Source of the DNA: Promethearchaeota archaeon
Lineage (GTDB): Archaea; Asgardarchaeota; Lokiarchaeia; Sigyniarchaeales; SOKP01
DNA length: 64,000 bases
Assembly: GCA_016840085.1 (NCBI GenBank)
Contig: JAEOTA010000073.1
Span: 1 to 64,000 of the forward strand
Direction of reading: 5' to 3'
A program made the translations under genes and the position numbers. Positions within the stretch are counted from its first letter, which is position 1, and the number at the start of each line of letters is the position of its first letter. The notes under the pieces were generated by a model. That model saw only the letters and a list, made by a program, of their open reading frames with translations, had not been told where the DNA came from and ran no database searches. Of the stretch, positions 8,799 through 17,997 are shown one piece after another.

Positions 8799-8916
8799 AT
8801 AAACTTCAATTAAGTTAATATGAAATCATTTTAAGATTTTATTTATAAAAATTATTATTAAAATCGTTTTGATATGCTGTCAATGAGAATTAGAAAACCT
8901 TAGAAAGTTTTGAATC

Positions 8917-9666
8917 TTATAATAAACCTAGGCTCATTGCCATAACCACCATTCCAAGGAGAATTCCTATGATTGAAAGATGTTCAAATCCGCTTTCTCG
9001 AGAAGCGGGGAGTAATTCATCGAGAGATATATAAACCATAAAACCTCCCACAACTGCTAGCATGGTGCCTAATACAAAATCATTAATGAAAGGAAAGAGA
9101 ATCAAACCGACAATTAGGGCTCCAAGGGGTTCACTTACTCCTGATATGAATGACCAGAAAAAGGCTTTTTTTCTATCTTTAGTTGAGGTATAAATTGGGA
9201 CTGCAACTGCGATACCTTCAGGAATATTATGAAGTGCTATGGCAAAGCATAACATAATCCCGAGATCAACGTTTTTTAATGCGGCTACGAAGGTTGCCAT
9301 GCCTTCTGGAAAATTATGGATAAAAATACCAAGTGTGACTAATAGTGAGGTTTTTTGTATTTTATTTTTAGAATCACTTTTTTTATCTTCAAATTCGTAT
9401 TTATGTGAAATTGATACGTCGATTACTAGCATTAGAAACATTCCAATAAAGAAAAAAGTATGCCCTATCAAGAAAGTCGATGTTTCTATACCTTCTTGCA
9501 ATAACTCCACAAAAGAAATTAATATCATTACACCTGCAGAAAATCCCATGATGAGGGAAATGAACTTTTTACTAGGTTCTTTTACAATAATGGCAATAAC
9601 ACTACCTATAGTTGTAGATAAACCAGCGATTGAAGTTAAAATAAGTGCAAATAAAAAAGCTTCCAT
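8917..9666 (-). CDS. ZIP-family divalent metal transporter (ZupT-like)
   Basis: 249 residues, almost wholly hydrophobic, with about eight membrane segments. The two diagnostic ZIP metal-site motifs are present: HNFPEGMATF in segment 4 and HNIPEGIAVAVP in segment 5. ZIP proteins move Zn2+, Fe2+ or other divalent metals into the cytoplasm. The charged loop between segments 3 and 4 is rich in Lys, Asp and Ser and lacks the His-rich run of many eukaryotic members. It is the last gene of a minus-strand run; metal-dependent regulation is not evident. Confidence 0.9.
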   Translation of the reverse strand: MEAFLFALILTSIAGLSTTIGSVIAIIVKEPSKKFISLIMGFSAGVMILISFVELLQEGIETSTFLIGHTFFFIGMFLMLVIDVSISHKYEFEDKKSDSKNKIQKTSLLVTLGIFIHNFPEGMATFVAALKNVDLGIMLCFAIALHNIPEGIAVAVPIYTSTKDRKKAFFWSFISGVSEPLGALIVGLILFPFINDFVLGTMLAVVGGFMVYISLDELLPASRESGFEHLSIIGILLGMVVMAMSLGLL

Positions 9667-9718
9667 AATAATTACCCATATAAAAAAAATATCTGCTTAT
9701 TTAGACATATTTTATTTT

Positions 9719-10441
9719 CTATTTTGTTTTAAATTTATTTAATTTTTGACATAAAATTTTTATACTAAATGCCTTACCATGAGACGGAAATATTATTTTT
9801 CCTCCAAGGTCAATGTATCTCTCCCAACTTTCAAATATTAGTTTTAAATTTTGCACAAAAATAGGTCTTTTCTTAATACTGAGAATATTAAAATACCATG
9901 CATTCATAGCATTATCACCAGGAAAAACGGAACCATCTACTAAAATTATCGAAATACCATCTTTAGTATGACCTGGTGTATGAATTATTAGGCCGTTCAA
10001 CCCCAAATCTTTTAAAACGTCTTTATTATCATGTGAACCTTTAAGAATAATATCATCTTCACGTAGGATTACTGGAGGATATTTAAATTCATGAAACTGA
10101 TTAAAAAGTCGAAAAATAAATTTTATCCTTCGATTAAGTGATACCGAATCTATTTCTGAAATCCCTAATTTTAATCTCTCAAGGGCATTTTCATGGACAA
10201 TTAAAGTAGCTCCAGAATCTTTTAATAATTTAGCAGCAAATCCGGCATGATCATCATGATGATGAGTTAGAATCAAAAATTTTATATCACCGATATCAAT
10301 GTGATGCTTCTTTTTTAATTTGTTAATAAATTTATCATAATTATTAGGATATCCAGTATCAATTAGCAGATATCCATCATTACATTTTATTAGATAACAC
10401 TTAGTAAAACCTACTTTTACAAATTTATGCTTATTCTTCAT
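9719..10441 (-). CDS. MBL-fold metallohydrolase
   Basis: 240 residues with the complete glyoxalase II-type metal motif: LTHHHDDHAGF, HTPGHTKDGISI (third-ligand His), the GDN aspartate strand and a final SHGK. These proteins hydrolyse thioesters, phosphodiesters or lactones with a dinuclear metal site. The strand and close spacing to the membrane/methyltransferase genes upstream (10481-14189) suggest cotranscription. No signal peptide; cytosolic. The exact substrate is not predictable. Confidence 0.85.
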   Translation of the reverse strand: MKNKHKFVKVGFTKCYLIKCNDGYLLIDTGYPNNYDKFINKLKKKHHIDIGDIKFLILTHHHDDHAGFAAKLLKDSGATLIVHENALERLKLGISEIDSVSLNRRIKFIFRLFNQFHEFKYPPVILREDDIILKGSHDNKDVLKDLGLNGLIIHTPGHTKDGISIILVDGSVFPGDNAMNAWYFNILSIKKRPIFVQNLKLIFESWERYIDLGGKIIFPSHGKAFSIKILCQKLNKFKTK

Positions 10442-10480
10442 TTTTATGTTCTAGTCTTTAACTAAACGTTATTAACATCA

Positions 10481-10894
10481 TTAAGAATCGTTTTTCTTAT
10501 CAAAAAAATATAAAACAGATACTGTTGACCATATTAGGGAACTTACTGCCCAAATTATTTCTGAAAAAACAAATTCAAAATATCCTATAATGATGTAAAC
10601 TATCTGAAGGATCGTAAATATAATTCCTGCTGGAATAGCCAAAATTAATAAAATTTTATATTTTTCAGTATTCTTATAAAGAAGAATAAATCCTATTCCA
10701 TTATATATAAACATCCAAATCCAGAAAAAATTAATCATAGCTCTAGCACGATCTGAGAATGGCTTTGTTCCTGTAAGTGATGCAAGTAAGGGTCCAAAAA
10801 ACATCATAAAAATTGAAATAAATATAAAAACAATCCCAAAAAATAACCATATTTTTTTCCATATTCGTTCAGATACCATAATTATGGGGGACAT
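10481..10894 (-). CDS. Four-segment membrane protein of unknown function
   Basis: 137 residues with four hydrophobic stretches (about 12-32, 50-66, 77-100 and 105-128) separated by short charged loops. No family recognised. The start ATG lies 5 bases after the stop of the ICMT-like gene at 10899, so the two are very likely translated from one mRNA and may act together in the membrane. Confidence 0.6.
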   Translation of the reverse strand: MSPIIMVSERIWKKIWLFFGIVFIFISIFMMFFGPLLASLTGTKPFSDRARAMINFFWIWMFIYNGIGFILLYKNTEKYKILLILAIPAGIIFTILQIVYIIIGYFEFVFSEIIWAVSSLIWSTVSVLYFFDKKNDS

Positions 10895-10898
10895 CCTT

Positions 10899-11396
10899 TT
10901 ACTTTTTAAATGGATTTGGAATCCATTTTGGCACTTTTGCTTTATATTCTAAATATTCATTACCAAATAGATTTTCGAGAATTTTCTCTTCGAAATTAAC
11001 CATCCAGTTATATACTAAAAATATTATAATAAAGAAGCCTATACTAATTAATGATATGGACAAAAAGATAAATGCTATATAAATCAATAAAATCCCCAAA
11101 TACATTGGGTTCCTTACATATCCAAGAACTCCAGTAGTAATCAAAGAATTTGGTGGTTGATGCGATTTAAATAAAGCTCGATGAGATAAAAATATAAAAG
11201 TAAGAGCAATGATAAAAATTACGATAAAAATTATTAAGCGAAATTCAAAAAGCACAAAATCGTTTAAAAAAGTTGAAATGCAATATATACTTGAATCTAA
11301 AATCCATATTAACACAAATGCTACTGGTAATATAGCATGAAATATATGAGCGTTAGGAAGTTCTCTTTCATGACCCTCATGTCTCTTTACTTTCAT
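10899..11396 (-). CDS. Isoprenylcysteine carboxyl methyltransferase-like membrane protein
   Basis: 165 residues. Three or four membrane segments are followed by the family C-terminus: GYVRNPMYLGILLIYI (SAM-binding RNP element), then EEKILENLFGNEYLEYKAKVPKW. The ICMT/PEMT family methylates prenylcysteine carboxyls in eukaryotes and phospholipids or other membrane substrates in prokaryotes. It is one of five relatives in this window (13626, 53140, 53718, 54327). The run-on spacing to 10481-10894 supports a membrane-modification operon. Confidence 0.75.
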   Translation of the reverse strand: MKVKRHEGHERELPNAHIFHAILPVAFVLIWILDSSIYCISTFLNDFVLFEFRLIIFIVIFIIALTFIFLSHRALFKSHQPPNSLITTGVLGYVRNPMYLGILLIYIAFIFLSISLISIGFFIIIFLVYNWMVNFEEKILENLFGNEYLEYKAKVPKWIPNPFKK

Positions 11397-11482
11397 TTTA
11401 AATCAACTATTTCTTAAAGTTTTATATTTGTGATTTTATCCTTTTTATTTAATTTTTATATAGTCCAATTTTTCATACTTTT

Positions 11483-12124
11483 TTATACTTTCTTCATACC
11501 TATTGCTGTTATCCAGCCTTTTTTATGTTCTTCAAATATTTGGATATTGGAAAATCCCGCTTTATTCAAGAATTCTCTGTACTCGTCTGGAGTATGAATG
11601 GGAAAATTTCCTAATTTTGACCATTTTTCAGCTTTTTTCCTTTTCTTTTCATTATTACATATATATCCTTCATTAACTAAGATCAAGTACCCATTTGGTT
11701 TAAGAACTCTATAAATTTCTTTTAGATCTCTTATTAAATCTGGCCAGAAGTAATATGCTTCAAAACCACTTATTAAATTAAAATAATTATCCTTAAAAGG
11801 TAAAGAAGATACGGAACCTTGGTATATTTCTACAATTCCATTTTCAATATGTTTCTTATTTATTTTCGTGCTTATATAAATAGCCGTTTCTGAATAATCA
11901 ATTCCATAAACCTTTCCATCTTTTATAATTTCGGCAAAACATTTTATATTTCCTCCACCACCGCATCCAATATCTAGAATAACGTAATTTGGTTCTATTA
12001 AAAAATTTGATAAACCCCATTTTGCTAACTTTGCATGTCCTTTATTCATTCCTGTTGCTATTACTCTTCCTAGTTTACCATTAGGTTTTCTTACTTGATT
12101 TAATAATGTTTGTTTGAGACCCAT
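11483..12124 (-). CDS. Class I SAM methyltransferase
   Basis: 213 residues with the SAM motif VILDIGCGGGGNIKCF, acidic YGIDYSE, and the FNLISGFEAYYFWPDL and EIYRVLKPNGYLIL post-motifs. It resembles the UbiE/Methyltransf_11 group used for quinone, sterol-like and small-molecule methylation. It begins with a basic Lys/Arg-rich helix without a signal. Its place between ICMT-like, membrane-anchored methyltransferase and flavoprotein genes points to a shared lipid or cofactor modification pathway, which is inference. Confidence 0.75.
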   Translation of the reverse strand: MGLKQTLLNQVRKPNGKLGRVIATGMNKGHAKLAKWGLSNFLIEPNYVILDIGCGGGGNIKCFAEIIKDGKVYGIDYSETAIYISTKINKKHIENGIVEIYQGSVSSLPFKDNYFNLISGFEAYYFWPDLIRDLKEIYRVLKPNGYLILVNEGYICNNEKKRKKAEKWSKLGNFPIHTPDEYREFLNKAGFSNIQIFEEHKKGWITAIGMKKV

Positions 12125-12165
12125 TTTTTCATCCTTTGATTAAAATCCTATTCAATTTTGTAAAT

Positions 12166-12964
12166 CTATTTAATTCCACTTAATAATCCCATAGTTTTCA
12201 ATTCAAATTTTAAGAAATTAGGCATTGGTATCTCGTCAGCAGTTTCAATAAAATTAACCTCCTGAACACCCCATTCCTTAATCTGTCTTATTAAATCTTC
12301 AACAGTTCCAAATTTTTTTTGATTTTTTAATGTATCTTGTAAAGAAAATGCTCCTCCTTTTTTTAGAACACGGAAGGACTCATTCATAAGTTTTTTCTTA
12401 TCTTTAATATCTCGAACTTCATGATATACAAAATTGCTTACAATAGCATCAAATTCACCATCTTTAAAAGGCATTTTAGAAGCACTAGCTTTTTGAAATA
12501 CAACTTGATTTGCAACCCCTTCGATTCTGGCATTTTTTTCGCACTTTTGTTTAGAGTAATTCCATAATTTTCCCCAATAATCAATTCCCCACACAATGGA
12601 TCGAGGAAATTTTTTCGCAAGCTCTATTGCTAATGCTCCAGCTCCAGTGCCAATATCGAGTGCTTTTCCCTGCCCATTCCAAGGTAAGTTCTGAATCACT
12701 AAATTCCAAACCTTATATTGTAACCTTTTATTATGTGCTGAGAAGTGATAATATAAATACATTAAAAAACCAAAAGGCAATAAAAGCAATCCTGCTATTA
12801 CCCATAATATTATTCTAACAAATAGAAATATTGGGAATAAGGAGGGTATTAAAAGGATTAAAATTAGGCTTAGTATAGCATAAAATAAATTTAAGGGTAC
12901 CCAATTTCCATAATTTGCTGTTTCTTTAATATTTTTCCACCAATTGTTTTTTTTCTTTATACAT
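12166..12964 (-). CDS. Membrane-anchored SAM methyltransferase with apparent frameshift
   Basis: The catalytic part is clear: KALDIGTGAGALAIELAKKF, GIDYWGK, FDAIVSNFVYHEVRD and VLKKGGAFSL. A start at the TTG at 12789 would cut into a hydrophobic region: in-frame codons run upstream to 12963 and encode an amphipathic segment and two membrane helices, but without ATG. In the neighbouring frame an ATG at 12964 overlaps the upstream stop as TAATG; removing one A from the A8 tract at 12947-12954 joins that ATG to the methyltransferase frame as MYKEKNNWWKN. The gene is therefore either hit by a homopolymer error, slippage-dependent, or freshly mutated. Coordinates span the rejoined gene. Confidence 0.7.
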
Positions 12965-13611
12965 TACAGTTTTTTTCCAATTACTATAGCTTTTTCTATA
13001 ATCTTTCCTACTTTCTTCCTTCTAAACTTAAATAAGGAATCCGTAACGATTAACGTCTCTATTATTGTTCCTTTTAATTTTCTTATGTATATTTTTAATG
13101 ATTTTAAGGTATTTTTAATATCATTCATCAAATGTTTAAAGGGAATTGTGGCTGAGATTATAATGATAAACTTCTTTTGTCCGAAATCAGTTCGTGGGCC
13201 AAACTTTTTCATGGCTCTTAATGCTACTTTCAATTTCTTCCAAGTTGGTAATTCATGAGCTTTATCTAAATCAGGTGGTAGATACATTGCATATCCCGTA
13301 TGCCTATCAAAAAAAGTTTTCATTATCCCTGAAACATTCCCCCAATAGACAGGGGTTCCTAAAATAATAATTTCTGCTTCTTTAACTTTTTCAAATATAT
13401 GTTCAAAATCGTCATTTTTAAAACATTTTCCTAATTTCGAGCAACTCCAACAACCAATGCATTCTTCTATATTAAAGTCATACAAATTAATCAATTCTGT
13501 TTCATGATCATTATCTCTTGCCCCTTTTAAGATATTCTTCGCTATAGTACTAACTATTCCATTTTTACGTTGGGTACCAATAATTGAAAGAATTTTTTTT
13601 TTATTTGTCAT
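12964..13611 (-). CDS. Iron-sulfur flavoprotein / NADPH-dependent FMN reductase-like
   Basis: 215 residues of the flavodoxin-like fold: KKILSIIGTQRKNGIVST phosphate-loop region, then CIGCWSCSKLGKC, the compact Cys motif of archaeal iron-sulfur flavoproteins, and the GTPVYWGNVSGIMKTFFDR loop that holds FMN. These proteins carry electrons in anaerobes, often for reductive or stress functions. Its stop codon overlaps the ATG of the next methyltransferase (TAATG), so the two are translationally coupled. Confidence 0.85.
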   Translation of the reverse strand: MTNKKKILSIIGTQRKNGIVSTIAKNILKGARDNDHETELINLYDFNIEECIGCWSCSKLGKCFKNDDFEHIFEKVKEAEIIILGTPVYWGNVSGIMKTFFDRHTGYAMYLPPDLDKAHELPTWKKLKVALRAMKKFGPRTDFGQKKFIIIISATIPFKHLMNDIKNTLKSLKIYIRKLKGTIIETLIVTDSLFKFRRKKVGKIIEKAIVIGKKL

Positions 13612-13625
13612 CCTTTTTTATTCTG

Positions 13626-14189
13626 TTAAAAAAATAAGAAATACCTTGGCACTTGCTTTTTATATTCTAAGTATGATTCTCCATATTGTTCAGTTAAAGC
13701 CTTTTCTTCTCCGAGAATGCTAAAGTGAGCACATATCATAGCAATACATAAAAATATCAAATTAATCCAAGAACCGATTACTAACACCATCCCTGCAAAC
13801 ATCAAATAGAGCATTATTAGTTGAGGATTACGAGATACTTTAAACAATCTTCGAGTTATTGGCTTATTTAATGGAGCATTTCGATAATTTAAAACAGCAA
13901 TAACTAACCCTGTTAAACCACTCAAATATAGTACTGTCCCTATAATGAATTCAACTGTTCCAATTTGTAAAGTTGCTAAGAAAATCATGATAATATTGGC
14001 AAATGAAAACAATTTACCAATAGCAGTAATTGTTTTTGTTTTTTTATCCCATAAAGATCTATCATATAACCGTTTTTTTACATCTTTCGAACAGGTACTC
14101 ATGACAATCATAAAGACTATTAAATAACACACGAAATAAATCCATCCGTTAAGTAATCCAAATTTCATTTCTGGAATTAAATCCATCAT
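13626..14189 (-). CDS. ICMT-like membrane methyltransferase
   Basis: 187 residues with about five membrane segments, a basic loop after segment 1 (KDVKKRLYDRSLW), the RNPQLIMLYLM element, and the C-terminal GEEKALTEQYGESYLEYKKQ run with a final PRYFLFF. It is a close relative of the proteins at 53140 and 53718, which share the opening GWLNGW and the same end. The family transfers methyl groups to membrane-embedded substrates, prenylcysteine or phospholipid head groups being known cases. It heads the minus-strand run 14189 to about 8917. Confidence 0.75.
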   Translation of the reverse strand: MMDLIPEMKFGLLNGWIYFVCYLIVFMIVMSTCSKDVKKRLYDRSLWDKKTKTITAIGKLFSFANIIMIFLATLQIGTVEFIIGTVLYLSGLTGLVIAVLNYRNAPLNKPITRRLFKVSRNPQLIMLYLMFAGMVLVIGSWINLIFLCIAMICAHFSILGEEKALTEQYGESYLEYKKQVPRYFLFF

Positions 14190-14608
14190 AAATCATTTAA
14201 TTAAATTTTTTTTAATTATTGATAAATTATCTTCATATTTAAATTTAGGCATAACTAATTTGTTTCAATTAATATCATAAGAAAAATAAGATATATATAA
14301 TTTTATTTTACTTAAAGAATATTTAATGGAAATTTAATTTTTCTTTAATAAATTTTATATTGAATTTATTATTACAGACTTTTTAATAATAAGATTGAGA
14401 GATAGATGATATAGTAAAATAAAGGATATATAATTAGAATTATTATAATAATTGGAACATTCTTACAATCGGATTTGGTTCCTGAAGTTATCATTATAAT
14501 GTTAGCAATATTTCTAATAGTAGTATTACTATTTATTATACCAACGATTCTAGTTTTTTTAAGTGGCTTATGTAAATTTTAATCAAATTGATCTATATGG
14601 ATGAATAA
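14190..14608 (+). other. Intergenic region, with a possible tiny hydrophobic peptide
   Basis: AT-rich gap between divergently oriented genes, so it should hold two promoters. One plus-strand frame from a TTG at 14475 to TAA at 14580-14582 could encode 35 residues with one membrane span (IIIMLAIFLIVVLLFIIPTI), but it has no ATG at its beginning and no family. Nothing else is visible. Confidence 0.25.
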
Positions 14609-15169
14609 ATGAATTTAGAACAAGCAAAAAAGATTTTAGGAGAAGAATTTAGGAGAGATGCTGATTTTTTGAGTTCAATAGTACAAAAACTTGGATTACC
14701 TATAAATTCAAAGGTGTTAGATGTTGGTACAGGACGAGCTCATATGGCAATGATTCTTGCCCTAAATGGTTATAAAGTTATTACAGGTCAGCCTAGCGAC
14801 GTGTATTGGGCGGATTGGAGGGTATCTGCTAAAAAAGTGGGTGTTGAGGAAATGATTACCTTCAAACCATTTAATGCTGAAAAACTCCCTTTTAATGAAG
14901 ATTCTTTTGATGCAATTTTTCTCTATACAACATTCCATCATATCGATAATAAGGAGCGTGCATTCAATGAATTAGTAAATGTTGTGAAATCTAAAGGGAT
15001 TATAGTAATAATTGAATTGACAGAAAAAGGTGTTGAATTAGTAAGAAAAAGATATAGATCTCATCAGGATGCTGTTGATCCTCGAGACTATACAAAAGGT
15101 TTAGGACTTAAAGTAGATGTTGTAGAAAGTAAGCATTTAAATGCTTATATTTACAAAAAAATAAAGTAG
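14609..15169 (+). CDS. SAM-dependent methyltransferase
   Basis: 186 residues with SAM motif KVLDVGTGRAHMAMILAL, a second motif ending ITGQPSD, and FDAIFLYTTFHH with a VKSKGIIVII strand. The unusual Arg-Ala-His after the motif I glycines differs from the common Gly-x-Gly form. Cytosolic, no membrane segment. A single gene facing a convergent flavodoxin; substrate unknown. Confidence 0.75.
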   Translation: MNLEQAKKILGEEFRRDADFLSSIVQKLGLPINSKVLDVGTGRAHMAMILALNGYKVITGQPSDVYWADWRVSAKKVGVEEMITFKPFNAEKLPFNEDSFDAIFLYTTFHHIDNKERAFNELVNVVKSKGIIVIIELTEKGVELVRKRYRSHQDAVDPRDYTKGLGLKVDVVESKHLNAYIYKKIK

Positions 15170-15198
15170 ATTAAAAAAAAAGATTCAATTAGAATTTA

Positions 15199-15675
15199 CT
15201 AATTACTACTTATTTCCTGAATAAATGAATTGATTTTTTCAATATGATTATCATTTTTAATCTCTTTTTTTGTGATTTCTAAGGTAGATAATGGTTCTTT
15301 CTCACATAATTTAGCGATCTGTTCAAACAATTCAGGTCCACCTCTACCACCTTCTGTACAGAAAAGAGCAACATTTTTAAATTTAGTTTTATTGTCAGAT
15401 ATGTACGTTCTTATAGCAGGCGTCATCCTACTGCCCCAATTAGGAGTTCCTAGAATTATTAGATCATATAATTCAGGATTTTTTTGAGTCTCGTGTAATT
15501 TTGTCATTTTTTCTCTCATTGCATCATATCCACACTTAAGAAAGCCAATAATAAATCCAGTTCGTTTCTTAGTGTCAATTAATTCTTCATATTCACAGTT
15601 TAAACTGTTAGAAACTAACTCGGCAATTTTTTTAGTCGTACCCTTCCTTGAATAAAAAACTAGTAATGAATTCAT
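15199..15675 (-). CDS. Flavodoxin
   Basis: About 158 residues from the ATG at 15675; a TTG three codons earlier is a less likely start. The opening SLLVFYSRKGTTKKIAELV is the FMN phosphate-binding loop, and LIILGTPNWGSRMTPAIRTY and FCTEGGRGG are the aromatic and ribityl contact regions. Flavodoxins carry single electrons between reductases and Fe-S enzymes. Cytosolic. It ends next to a convergent methyltransferase gene. Confidence 0.85.
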   Translation of the reverse strand: MNSLLVFYSRKGTTKKIAELVSNSLNCEYEELIDTKKRTGFIIGFLKCGYDAMREKMTKLHETQKNPELYDLIILGTPNWGSRMTPAIRTYISDNKTKFKNVALFCTEGGRGGPELFEQIAKLCEKEPLSTLEITKKEIKNDNHIEKINSFIQEISSN

Positions 15676-15854
15676 AATTAACAATTGAAAGTATCAAAGA
15701 AAATTAAAAGTTTTTCTCTACACTTTTAATTAATTACTGTTTTTTTCTATTTTTTAGTGAGTGAATACATTTAAATACGTGAAAAAAAAATCTAAACTTA
15801 ACATATAATTTTATTCAAAAGAGTAATCCAATTATTCAATATAGGTGTTAATAT

Positions 15855-17747
15855 TTGAATAAAGGTTTAAAAATATTTCTAATAATAATAATCATTATTG
15901 TACTCGTTGGCGCTGGTTTATTTATATACTTTATGTTCTTGCAACCAGAACAAAAACGTCCAGAACCTAACACATATGCAGAGAATTCTGATATAGACTT
16001 TCTTGATTATGCCATAATGTTTACAAAGGGTAATATTATACTTGAAGACTCTTTTAATATTTCAAATGGGAAACTGAATGGTTACAAGGTCATCAATTCG
16101 ACTATTAATATAAATTGTTCAATTAATAATGAAACTCGGGTTAATTCAATTTCTCTATATAATAAAGTACAAGTAACTATCAGAAATATCAATGAAACTG
16201 ATCTTACAATTTTTTTATACGATTATAGTTCTCTTACACTCGAAAATTGCATTTTTTATGACCTATGGATTCTTGATTATAGCTCCGTCATTATAAGAAA
16301 TTCTACAATTGGTTCTATAAATGTTGGTTCACCTCTTGGAGATTCAGGAGTATACAATTACGAAACTTCAGTCTCAATTAGCAATTCTACTATTACTGAG
16401 ATTGATATACGCGAAGGATGCGATTTGTTAATAAAGAATTGTACATTCTTAGGGTATTGGTCACTCACTATTAAGACATCTTCACCGATCACACGCGTGA
16501 TTGGAAATATAGAAAATTCTACTTTATGGATTGCAGACGTAAAGGGATATGCTAATTTAAAATTCTATGGATCTACACTCTATGGTTTATACTTATATGA
16601 TATGGCACACGTAACGCTGATTCAGAGTAAAATAACAGCTTATTTTCGATATGGAATTGTAGCGTATTCAGGAACTACGAATATTGTTGAAGGGATTGTC
16701 ACTGGTTCAGGTTATCATAATAATACAAAATTAATTAATTCGGATGTACCTACTCCTTTATTAATTTCAGTAGCAGCAAACAGTTCTGCGGTTGTTAATA
16801 TGAATAATTATTCATGTTCGGTTTATCTTCACCATACTTCAAGCGCAAATATCGTGAATGTCCCAGATGACTATTATTTCCCAGATTTTTATGGAAGATT
16901 AATGGATTCTTCTACATTAACTATAGAAAATGCTAACTTAGACTGGGGAGATTTAGATTGTATGGATAATAGTGAGGTAGTTATGAGAAACTCTAGATTG
17001 TTTGGTATCTACTGCGATACTTCAAACACAATAACTATTGATGATAGTAGTATTTATGGTATTCTTACCTATTCTGTATATTCCTACTTAACAAACATAG
17101 CCGTAGACGATATCCACATCACCAATTCAACAATACAATATTTATATACTGGTGGAAGGGATGTGCTATACGTAGAAAATTGCACCATTTACTATTTATA
17201 TGAAGGTGTAAATGTTTATTCTGGGTCATTGACATTGGATTCTGAAGGTTTTTCCGGAACTGGTAACTATAAAAATTCCACAACACTTATAGACACTGAC
17301 ATTATCCATTCAAAGTATTTGAGGTATATAGAGATAAGTGGAAGTGCTCAATTAAAAGTTCAAGACAATATTGAAGATCTCGATTTCTTCTGTCAGGATA
17401 ACGCGGAGCTTATATGTAAAAATTCAACTATTGATGACATCGTTAGTCAGGATGCCTCCATCTTAACAGTTAAGAACTGTACGATTGATCAAATTAACCT
17501 TATGGATGATTCTATTCTTAATATTACCGATAGTTATTTGTGGTGGGTAATTGGAACAAAAGGAAACTCTATTGCATCCATTACAAATGTCACACTTTAT
17601 GGAATCGTTATTTATGAATCTTCCAGAGTCACGGTCTTAGATTCAATTCTAATATATATTAGTGTTCTTGGGTCGAATGTTAAAGATTACGCAGTTAAAA
17701 TCTATGACTCCAAAGTAGAGTATTTAGCTACATATACTTGGAGTTAA
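15855..17747 (+). CDS. Membrane-anchored extracellular beta-helix protein
   Basis: 630 residues. A TTG start at 15855 is preceded by AGGTG at suitable spacing. Residues 5-28 form one signal anchor (LKIFLIIIIIIVLVGAGLF), and the rest is outside the cell. The outer part is a long run of short strands with repeated stacks such as SSLTLENC, SSVIIRNS and DSILNITDS, which is the pattern of right-handed parallel beta-helix proteins (pectate-lyase-like fold). Dozens of Asn-x-Ser/Thr sites would allow archaeal N-glycosylation. No catalytic triad can be read. A surface adhesin, sugar-binding or structural role is inferred. Confidence 0.65.
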   Translation: MNKGLKIFLIIIIIIVLVGAGLFIYFMFLQPEQKRPEPNTYAENSDIDFLDYAIMFTKGNIILEDSFNISNGKLNGYKVINSTININCSINNETRVNSISLYNKVQVTIRNINETDLTIFLYDYSSLTLENCIFYDLWILDYSSVIIRNSTIGSINVGSPLGDSGVYNYETSVSISNSTITEIDIREGCDLLIKNCTFLGYWSLTIKTSSPITRVIGNIENSTLWIADVKGYANLKFYGSTLYGLYLYDMAHVTLIQSKITAYFRYGIVAYSGTTNIVEGIVTGSGYHNNTKLINSDVPTPLLISVAANSSAVVNMNNYSCSVYLHHTSSANIVNVPDDYYFPDFYGRLMDSSTLTIENANLDWGDLDCMDNSEVVMRNSRLFGIYCDTSNTITIDDSSIYGILTYSVYSYLTNIAVDDIHITNSTIQYLYTGGRDVLYVENCTIYYLYEGVNVYSGSLTLDSEGFSGTGNYKNSTTLIDTDIIHSKYLRYIEISGSAQLKVQDNIEDLDFFCQDNAELICKNSTIDDIVSQDASILTVKNCTIDQINLMDDSILNITDSYLWWVIGTKGNSIASITNVTLYGIVIYESSRVTVLDSILIYISVLGSNVKDYAVKIYDSKVEYLATYTWS

Positions 17748-17997
17748 TAAATCTTTATTTTTTTTTTTAATTTTAATGTATATAATTGTTTAAGAATATC
17801 TAACGATAAAAGACATGTATTTGAATTAACTAATCATTTTGTCTCTTTTTATCATAGTGAAAAGAATAGAATGATAATCTATAAGAGAAAAATTTAATAT
17901 AAATATTTGAAAAACAAGTTCATACTAAACAATTTGAATTATCTAAATTAAAATCTAGAATATATGATTTTTATTATAACAAAAGAGGGATTAAAAA

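Noticed and set aside
12438..12620. Minus-strand 60-codon frame inside the methyltransferase
   Set aside because: It overlaps a clear SAM methyltransferase domain in another frame.
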